The notes beneath the pieces were generated by a model. That model saw only the letters and a program-made list of their open reading frames with translations. It was not told the DNA's origin and did no database searches. A program made the translations under genes and the position numbers. Positions 1 through 4,549 of a stretch of DNA of 5,970 nt are shown here, piece after piece (position 1 is the first letter of the stretch; the number at the start of each line of letters is the position of its first letter). The DNA comes from JASFEQ01 sp050124735 (GTDB lineage Bacteria > Desulfobacterota > DSM-4660 > Desulfatiglandales > HGW-15): the NCBI GenBank assembly GCA_050124735.1, contig JASFEQ010000284.1:1-5970 (forward strand). Reading direction: 5' to 3'.

Positions 1-1
1 C

Positions 2-892
2 AACATCAACAAAGGGGGATCCGGTTTGGTTATTTACCAGACATCCTCTGATACAGAGCAGAGTGGGGTGTACGTTGACGATCTGTTTTTCTCAGGCTTC
101 CCGGTTGATGCGAAGTCACAAGAAGGACTGCATGTATGCTATTTTGCCCTTCCTTACTTTTCAGGCCTGAATCCTTCTATTTATCTATGGGCTAAGGATA
201 AGGCTGGCAATCGCTCAAGGACCACCTTCTATCACCACATTCGCAAAAAACGTTTTCGTAGAGAGAGAATAAACATTACAGACCGGTTTCTAAAGCGCGT
301 GCTTCCCTATTTCTCTTTTTATCCATTGAACTCTGAAGATAGCGACATCAAAAAATACCTCAAGATAAACAATGACCTGAGAACGGAGAGTCACCAGACT
401 TTTTACAAGTTGAGAGAAGACACAACGCCGAAAAGGCTATGGGAAGGTTCGTTCTTGAGATTGAAGAATGCTGCGACCATGTCGAGGTTTGCTGACCAGC
501 GCCTCTACTACTATAAGGGGAAAAAGGTCGACGAGCAGGTGCATCTTGGTATTGATCTGGCTTCCCTGGCAAATTCCCCGATTCAGGCGGCCAATAACGG
601 TAGGGTGGTTTTTGCCGAGAGAAATGGAATCTACGGCCTGGCTGTCGTGTTGGACCATGGTCAGGGTTTGGCCACGCTGTACGCGCACTTGAACGCAGCG
701 AAAGTGACCCCCAATCAAGAAGTTAAGAAAGGGGATATCATCGGTTACACGGGCCAGACCGGTCTTGCTGGGGGCGATCATCTCCATTTTGGCCTCATGG
801 TCAATGGGGTCGCCGTCAACCCCATAGAGTGGTGGGATGGCCATTGGATCAATGATAACATACACAAGAAATTGGCCATTCTTGGAGAATAG
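2..892 (+). CDS. M23 family (LytM-type) zinc metallopeptidase, 5'-truncated by the window edge
   Basis: C-terminal part of a peptidoglycan endopeptidase that would act in the periplasm or cell envelope, cutting peptide crosslinks. The frame is open from base 2, reading NINKGGSGLVIYQ, so the TTG at 26 is probably internal and the true start lies outside the window. Numbering from the codon at 26, residues 1-140 form a beta-rich, non-catalytic region and residues about 141-275 the M23 domain. The domain keeps the zinc ligands: HLGID (H173, D177) and HLHF (H252, H254). The catalytic-site YAHL histidine is H221. All are present, so the enzyme looks active rather than a degenerate EnvC/NlpD-type activator. 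The domain ends with NPIEWWDGHWI, common in this subfamily. The stop is TAG at 890-892. Any signal peptide or membrane anchor would be upstream and cannot be seen. The ABC ATPase gene follows after 95 bases; co-transcription is possible but no functional link is evident. Confidence 0.9.
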   Translation, partial: NINKGGSGLVIYQTSSDTEQSGVYVDDLFFSGFPVDAKSQEGLHVCYFALPYFSGLNPSIYLWAKDKAGNRSRTTFYHHIRKKRFRRERINITDRFLKRVLPYFSFYPLNSEDSDIKKYLKINNDLRTESHQTFYKLREDTTPKRLWEGSFLRLKNAATMSRFADQRLYYYKGKKVDEQVHLGIDLASLANSPIQAANNGRVVFAERNGIYGLAVVLDHGQGLATLYAHLNAAKVTPNQEVKKGDIIGYTGQTGLAGGDHLHFGLMVNGVAVNPIEWWDGHWINDNIHKKLAILGE

Positions 893-987
893 ACGAGTCC
901 TTTCTTACCCCTAGAAATGGATTAGACACCTTCCATTAGACTATCCGCCTACTACAAGATTGTCCTTGTCTCGTCGAGGAGTGATAC

Positions 988-2091
988 ATGGCCAATGTAT
1001 TGCTAAGAAATCTCACAAAAAATTTTGACGAAGTGGTTGCAGTCAACAATGTGAATCTGGAGATCGCCGATCGAGAGTTTGTGGTCCTTGTGGGACCTTC
1101 TGGTTGTGGGAAAACGACGACCCTACGCATGATCGCGGGACTAGAGGAAATCACGGAGGGAGAGATTTATATTAAGGGTCGATTGGTCAATAAGTTGGCT
1201 CCAAAAGACAGGAACATTGCCATGGTCTTCCAGAGTTATGCCCTCTATCCCCATATGAAAGTCTTTGACAACATGGCTTTTGGCCTAAGAATGCGCAAGG
1301 TCCCGAAAGAGGATGTGAAGGAAAGGGTTAAGAAGGCAGCCGAAATTCTAGGGATTGAAGACTTACTCGCCCGCAAGCCAAGACAGTTATCCGGCGGGCA
1401 GAGACAGCGGGTGGCATTGGGCAGAGCCATTGTAAGGGACCCAGAGGTATTTTTGTTCGATGAGCCTTTGAGCAACCTGGATGCAAAACTCAGGGTACAG
1501 ATGAGAACAGAACTGAAAAAACTGCATGAACGTCTCCAGGCTACAGTGGTCTACGTGACCCATGATCAAGTTGAGGCCATGACAATGGGCGATCGTATCG
1601 TGGTCATGAAAGATGGTGTTGTGCAGCAAGTGGGCAATCCTCTGGAACTTTATAACAGGCCGGCGAATCTCTTTGTTGCAGGGTTCATAGGAAGTCCTGC
1701 CATGAATTTTATCCCGTGCCAACTTCTTGAAGAGGATTCCCGGTTCTATATTGATACGGGCGATTTTAGCATTCCCCTCCCCGACTGGATCGCATCCAAA
1801 TTGGAATTCAGTGAGGAGAAAGAATTCGTCTTCGGTATTCGACCGGAAGATATTTATGAAATAGGCCCAGGACAGGAGCCATCCATTGAACGGCCGATCA
1901 TCCAAGCGAAGGTAAATGTGGTCGAGCCCCTAGGGAAAGAAATTTCCCTGGACGTCAGCACGGGTGCGAACGCATTGACAGTCCTTTTGGGTGCAGACAC
2001 AAAGGCAAAACCCCATCACGATATAGATCTGATCCTCAATCTGGATAAAGCCCATCTCTTTAGGAGGGAAGGGGGCGAGGCAATCGTCTAA
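988..2091 (+). CDS. CUT1-type sugar/polyol ABC transporter ATP-binding protein (UgpC/MsmX/MalK family)
   Basis: Cytoplasmic ATPase that drives a carbohrydrate-class ABC importer. All nucleotide-binding motifs are intact in its 367 residues: Walker A GPSGCGKT (36-43), Q-loop Q82 within VFQSYALYPHM, signature LSGGQ (134-138), Walker B VFLFDEP (154-160, catalytic E159), D-loop SNLDA (162-166) and H-loop H192. Residues about 240-367 form the MalK-type C-terminal OB/TOBE regulatory domain, and the length is normal for the family. The sequence GNPLELYNRPANLFVAGFIGSPAMNF is the usual junction in UgpC/MsmX proteins. The ATG at 988 has a strong GAGGAG at 976-981, six bases upstream. No permease or substrate-binding gene lies on either side in the window, so it may be an orphan, shared ATPase like Bacillus MsmX (inference). 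The upstream gap 893-987 holds only a weak 6-bp inverted repeat (916-921/932-937), a 7-base direct repeat ATTAGAC (921, 935) and no convincing promoter. The substrate cannot be read from the ATPase. Confidence 0.95.
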   Translation: MANVLLRNLTKNFDEVVAVNNVNLEIADREFVVLVGPSGCGKTTTLRMIAGLEEITEGEIYIKGRLVNKLAPKDRNIAMVFQSYALYPHMKVFDNMAFGLRMRKVPKEDVKERVKKAAEILGIEDLLARKPRQLSGGQRQRVALGRAIVRDPEVFLFDEPLSNLDAKLRVQMRTELKKLHERLQATVVYVTHDQVEAMTMGDRIVVMKDGVVQQVGNPLELYNRPANLFVAGFIGSPAMNFIPCQLLEEDSRFYIDTGDFSIPLPDWIASKLEFSEEKEFVFGIRPEDIYEIGPGQEPSIERPIIQAKVNVVEPLGKEISLDVSTGANALTVLLGADTKAKPHHDIDLILNLDKAHLFRREGGEAIV

Positions 2092-3143
2092 AGTTTTTCG
2101 AGGACGGCATCGGTGAATTCATCTGTGCGCGCCTCTCCGCCCAGGTCAGGCGTTAACACCTCACCTTCTGATGTAACCGCTTCGATTGCGCCCATCAACC
2201 CCTGAGAGGCATCCACCTCCCCCAGGAATTCCAACATCATCACCACAGACCACAGGGTAGCAATAGGGTTGGCGATTCCCTTGCCGGCTATGTCTGGCGC
2301 TGAACCGTGAACAGGTTCGAACATGGAGGGAAAGGTCTTCTCGGGGTTGAGATTTGCCGATGGTGCGATCCCAATACTACCCGCCAAGGCCGGCCCAAGG
2401 TCGGACAGGATGTCCCCGAAAAGATTGCTCCCCACAACCACGTCGAACCAGTCGGGATGTTGAACAAAGTTGGCGGTAAGAATGTCGATGTGATATTGCT
2501 CTGTGGTTATGTCGGGGAAGTCTTTTGCCATGGCCGCGAAGCGCTCGTCCCAGAAGGTCATGGTGTGTATGATACCGTTTGATTTTGTGGCTGAAGCCAG
2601 GCGTTTCCTAGGCCGTTTCTGGGCCAATTGGAAGGCGTAGCGCATGATACGGTCAACACCCTGGCGCGTAAATATGGATTCCTGGACAACCATTTCCTGG
2701 TCTGTCCCTGCGTATATCCGCCCACCGATTTCTGAGTACTCGCCCTCGTTGTTTTCGCGAACGATGTAAAAGTCAATGTCTTTTGATGTCCGATTGGCTA
2801 GGGGGGAGGTGATGCCAGGCAACAGCCTCACGGGACGCAGGTTCACATACTGCTGCATTTGCCGGCGGATCGGGAGAAGTAGACCCCAAAGGGAAACGTG
2901 ATCGGGCACCCCTGGATATCCTACGGCCCCCAGCAGGATGGCATCAAACCCGCGCAATGTCTCGATGCCGTCCTCTGGCATCATCACGCCATGATCCAAA
3001 TAGTAGCCACACGAGTAGGGAAACTCGGTGAATGCCACTTTGAAGTGGTAAGTCCCGGCCAACGCATTCAAGACTCGAACCCCTTCGGGAACCACCTCCT
3101 TCCCGATACCATCGCCCGGAATTAACGCCATTCTATAAGTCAT
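2088..3143 (-). CDS. dmlA: NAD-dependent tartrate / D-malate dehydrogenase (beta-decarboxylating), isopropylmalate dehydrogenase superfamily
   Basis: Cytoplasmic metal- and NAD-dependent dehydrogenase; relatives oxidise and decarboxylate D-malate to pyruvate, or oxidise/decarboxylate tartrate. The 351-residue protein aligns over its whole length with what I recall of E. coli DmlA (e.g. IPGDGIGKEV, QYVNLRPVRL, ATKSNG, NLFGDILSDLGP, SANLNPE), and is about ten residues shorter at the C-terminus. Expected catalytic residues are present: R93, R103 and R129 for the carboxylates, Y136, K187, and metal-binding D220, D244, D248. GSAPDI (280-285) with D284 indicates NAD rather than NADP. Start chosen at 3143: the open frame extends to 3251, but AAGGAG sits six bases before this ATG and the extension has no family resemblance and runs through a hairpin. 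No leuA, leuC or leuD is adjacent, which argues against leucine-pathway LeuB, though LeuB-like or homoisocitrate activity cannot be excluded. Its TAG overlaps the TAA of the convergent ABC gene. Confidence 0.9.
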   Translation of the reverse strand: MTYRMALIPGDGIGKEVVPEGVRVLNALAGTYHFKVAFTEFPYSCGYYLDHGVMMPEDGIETLRGFDAILLGAVGYPGVPDHVSLWGLLLPIRRQMQQYVNLRPVRLLPGITSPLANRTSKDIDFYIVRENNEGEYSEIGGRIYAGTDQEMVVQESIFTRQGVDRIMRYAFQLAQKRPRKRLASATKSNGIIHTMTFWDERFAAMAKDFPDITTEQYHIDILTANFVQHPDWFDVVVGSNLFGDILSDLGPALAGSIGIAPSANLNPEKTFPSMFEPVHGSAPDIAGKGIANPIATLWSVVMMLEFLGEVDASQGLMGAIEAVTSEGEVLTPDLGGEARTDEFTDAVLEKL

Positions 3144-3149
3144 GGTATG

Positions 3150-3155
3150 CTCCTT
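3150..3155 (-). promoter_or_regulatory. Ribosome binding site that fixes the dehydrogenase start
   Basis: On the minus strand the sequence reads AAGGAG, then six bases (CATACC), then ATG at 3143-3141. This near-consensus site at ideal spacing selects the 351-residue start over the longer in-frame ATG at 3251. Confidence 0.85.
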
Positions 3156-3211
3156 GTACGGCTTGGTTGAGGAACTGTGTTGTGCCTGTGTGAGGCCACG
3201 CCCCTTTTCTC

Positions 3212-3242
3212 CCTCCGGGCCGTAGGCCCTACTGGCCGGAGG
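3212..3242. repeat. Compact GC-rich hairpin upstream of the dehydrogenase
   Basis: CCTCCGG at 3212-3218 pairs with CCGGAGG at 3236-3242, then CC (3220-3221) with GG (3234-3235), then GTAG (3222-3225) with CTAC (3229-3232), closing on a three-base loop. Two single-base bulges (3219 and 3233) interrupt the 13 pairs. It starts 69 bases upstream of the dehydrogenase ATG. No T-tract follows on either strand, so it does not look like an intrinsic terminator. It could be a leader stem-loop, an RNA stability element or a REP-like unit. Confidence 0.65.
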
Positions 3243-3245
3243 CAA

Positions 3246-3426
3246 GGCCATATCTATATAGTGAGGGGGAAGTGACCCAATATTTGAGGTTTAAGGAGTG
3301 AGTTGCAGATTCCCAGAAGCTCAAGGGCGCACCCGCCCGCCTCGCCTGAGCGAGAGCGATGGCGGGCAGGAACCCCAAATATTGGGTCACGGCGATGCCC
3401 GGTGGAATTTTTTTTGAGATATGGCC
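3246..3426. repeat. Nested long inverted repeat (possible MITE/REP-type element or structured leader)
   Basis: Two sets of arms nest around a common centre. The outer arms GGCCATATCT (3246-3255) and AGATATGGCC (3417-3426) are a perfect 10-bp inverted repeat. The inner arms at 3272-3291 and 3371-3390 match at 19 of 20 positions. The single mismatch is A·C in plus-strand RNA but a U·G wobble in minus-strand RNA, so a minus-strand transcript could pair all 20. The 79 bases between the inner arms hold another hairpin (3335-3367). No transposase is present and I see no target-site duplication flanking the 3246/3426 or 3272/3390 boundaries. Confidence 0.7.
3335..3367. repeat. GC-rich palindromic hairpin, REP-like, inside the nested inverted repeat
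   Basis: GCCCGCC (3335-3341) pairs with GGCGGGC (3361-3367), and TCGC (3342-3345) with GCGA (3356-3359), giving 11 pairs with one bulged T at 3360 and a ten-base loop. This kind of CCGCCTCGC...GGCGGG palindrome is typical in style of interspersed intergenic repeats, but whether it recurs in this genome cannot be seen from the window. Confidence 0.65.
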
Positions 3427-3436
3427 TCTCAAAAAA
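3410..3436. repeat. Perfect A/T-armed inverted repeat, alternative pairing to the outer nested arm
   Basis: TTTTTTGAGA (3410-3419) and TCTCAAAAAA (3427-3436) are perfect 10-bp arms around a seven-base loop TATGGCC. On either strand the T-run is the 5' arm, not the tail, so it is not an intrinsic terminator. The loop and the inner end of the left arm (3417-3426) are exactly the right outer arm of the nested inverted repeat, so both cannot form at once. Confidence 0.7.
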
Positions 3437-3478
3437 GGGCCTGCCCTCACTTCACAGCCCTGTGGGGTGTAATCAAAG

Positions 3479-3498
3479 CCGGGTCCTTTTGGGCCCGG
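3479..3498 (-). terminator. Probable terminator-like hairpin after the PLP-enzyme gene
   Basis: CCGGGTCC (3479-3486) and GGGCCCGG (3491-3498) form an eight-position stem with a TTTT loop, starting about 30 bases past the stop of the minus-strand PLP-enzyme gene. On the minus strand it is followed by CTTTGATT, a modest T-rich tail. One internal pair is G·U on the plus strand but A·C on the minus strand, so the minus-strand stem is slightly weaker. The plus-strand tail is ATTATTT, so it might work in both directions, but no plus-strand gene ends near it. Confidence 0.45.
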
Positions 3499-3527
3499 AT
3501 TATTTAGTTAATCGTAATAGGGATCTG

Positions 3528-4490
3528 CTAATCCACCCAGGGGAGGTGGGCTAAGTCCACATTTCCCCCTGAGAGGATAACACCAATTCGCTTTCCTGAA
3601 AACTCAGGGCGTCTGGTGAGCAAAACGCCTAGGGGGACCGCTGCGGAAGGTTCCACAATGATTTTCATTCTCTCCCAAATGGTGCGCATCGCTGCTACAA
3701 TCCCCTCTTCGCTCACAGTGACAATATCCTTCACGCGTCGTTTGATGATGGGGAAGGTTAGATCCCCAAGGGAGGTCCGCAGCCCGTCCGCGATGGTATG
3801 GGGATTGTCGGCGGGAATGATTTTTCCAGCGCGAAAGGAGCGAAAGGCATCGTCTGCTTTTTCAGGCTCTGCGGCTACGACGTGGGTCTTAGGTGAAAGT
3901 GCGTCCACGGCAATTGCCGTGCCACTCAGGAGACCTCCGCCACCCACTGGGGCCATCACCATGTCAAGTCTTGTGATCTCCTCGCAGAGTTCCAGGGCAG
4001 CGGTGCCTTGTCCTGAGATGACCGTGTGGTCGTTGTATGGATGAACAAAGGCCGCACCGGTGGCATGGACCACTTTGGCCAATGCCTCTTCCCGGGCCTC
4101 GAGCGTTGGTTGGCAGAAAACAATCTCAGCGCCATAGTGTGCCACTGCGTTTCTTTTTACCTGGGGTGCATTTTCCGGCATGACCACGTATGCTTTGCTC
4201 CCTCGCCATCGGGCAGCAAGAGCCAAGGCAGCCGCGTGATTTCCAGAGGAGTGGGTGGCCACACCCTTGCTCGCTTCTTCCTGGCCAAGGGAGAAGACCG
4301 CATTGGTGGCCCCTCGGATCTTAAAGGCCCCCACCTTTTGGAAGTTCTCACACTTGAAGAATATCTCTGCATCACACATTTCATTCAAGGTGCTACAGGT
4401 GAGGATGGGGGTGCGATGGACAAAGGGTTGGATCCTTTCAGCGGCCTCCCTCACGTCCTCTATAGTGGGTTCGTTTTTCATAAAATTCAT
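3528..4490 (-). CDS. PLP-dependent serine/threonine dehydratase family enzyme, serine racemase / 3-hydroxyaspartate ammonia-lyase type
   Basis: Cytoplasmic fold-type II PLP enzyme of 320 residues. Family members deaminate threonine, serine or threo-3-hydroxyaspartate (the last giving oxaloacetate), or racemise serine. Visible landmarks: Schiff-base lysine K57 in AFKIRG, SSGNH (81-85) with S82 at the acid/base position of serine racemase, glycine-rich phosphate loop GGGGL (183-187), and SGGN (307-310). E208, A212 and D214 in AAEPEKADD match the divalent-metal site of eukaryotic serine racemase, which favours the metal-dependent racemase/hydroxyaspartate-dehydratase branch. There is no C-terminal ACT-like domain, so it is not biosynthetic, isoleucine-controlled IlvA. 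Start: ATG at 4490 or the in-frame ATG at 4481; neither has a Shine-Dalgarno sequence. It lies 59 bases downstream of the enolase-superfamily gene and probably shares its transcript. Catabolic threonine dehydratase (TdcB-like) remains possible. Confidence 0.88.
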   Translation of the reverse strand: MNFMKNEPTIEDVREAAERIQPFVHRTPILTCSTLNEMCDAEIFFKCENFQKVGAFKIRGATNAVFSLGQEEASKGVATHSSGNHAAALALAARWRGSKAYVVMPENAPQVKRNAVAHYGAEIVFCQPTLEAREEALAKVVHATGAAFVHPYNDHTVISGQGTAALELCEEITRLDMVMAPVGGGGLLSGTAIAVDALSPKTHVVAAEPEKADDAFRSFRAGKIIPADNPHTIADGLRTSLGDLTFPIIKRRVKDIVTVSEEGIVAAMRTIWERMKIIVEPSAAVPLGVLLTRRPEFSGKRIGVILSGGNVDLAHLPWVD

Positions 4491-4549
4491 TGTTAAAATG
4501 GAGGTTTAATTGTAAGATGCAACTAACCGTTAAAATTAACAATATCATA
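4491..4549 (-). promoter_or_regulatory. AT-rich spacer with small inverted and direct repeats, possible regulatory region
   Basis: Only 17 of the 70 bases at 4491-4560 are G or C, clearly lower than the genes on both sides. It contains GTTAA-AA-TTAAC (4529-4540), an operator-sized inverted repeat, and the octamer GTTAAAAT twice (4492-4499 and 4529-4536). The PLP-enzyme start at 4490 has no Shine-Dalgarno; the GGAGG here (4500-4504) is on the plus strand and cannot serve it. A TACAAT hexamer exists on the minus strand but without a credible -35 partner, so a promoter is only suggested. Confidence 0.3.

Larger units (their letters stand above)
3144..3527. other. 384-base structured intergenic region, no credible gene
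   Basis: Gap between the stop of the PLP-enzyme gene and the start of the dehydrogenase gene. Both strands have short open frames through it (e.g. 3229-3450 minus, 3303-3554 plus), but these translate the repeats, have no ribosome binding site I can see and resemble no protein family. The content is a series of inverted repeats, entered separately: a GC hairpin nearest the dehydrogenase, a nested long inverted repeat around an inner hairpin, an A/T-armed hairpin, and a terminator-like hairpin nearest the PLP gene. One weak sigma-70-like candidate for the dehydrogenase reads TTGGGT (3280-3275), 16 bases, TATAGA (3258-3253) on the minus strand. It matches consensus only partly and I do not call it. 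Confidence 0.75.

Noticed and set aside
26..28. TTG as the start codon of the M23 peptidase
   Set aside because: The frame is open to the window edge, the upstream residues NINKGGSG suit the same domain, and no ribosome binding site or signal peptide follows; the gene is better called 5'-truncated.
437..865. 142-codon minus-strand ORF opposite the M23 peptidase
   Set aside because: It is antisense to the conserved metal-binding domain and its translation has no recognisable domain; a shadow frame.
1387..1905. 172-codon minus-strand ORF opposite the ABC ATPase
   Set aside because: It overlaps the signature, Walker B and H-loop coding region on the other strand and has no recognisable motif.
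2088..3143. 3-isopropylmalate dehydrogenase (leuB) of leucine biosynthesis
   Set aside because: Same superfamily, but the sequence tracks DmlA/TtuC more closely over its length and no leuA/leuC/leuD neighbour is present.
3144..3251. N-terminal extension of the dehydrogenase to the ATG at 3251
   Set aside because: The added 36 residues show no family similarity and run through the 3212-3242 hairpin, while ATG 3143 has a good ribosome binding site and begins just before the conserved IPGDGIG motif.
3253..3280. Sigma-70 promoter for the dehydrogenase (TTGGGT-16-TATAGA, minus strand)
   Set aside because: Only three of six and four of six consensus matches, and the -35 element overlaps the repeat arm; too weak to list as a feature.
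3410..3436. Intrinsic bidirectional terminator
   Set aside because: The T-run forms the 5' arm of the stem on both strands and there is no GC-rich stem followed by a T-tail.
3229..3450. Small minus-strand ORF (73 codons) in the intergenic region
   Set aside because: It translates the inverted repeats, has no visible ribosome binding site and resembles no protein family.
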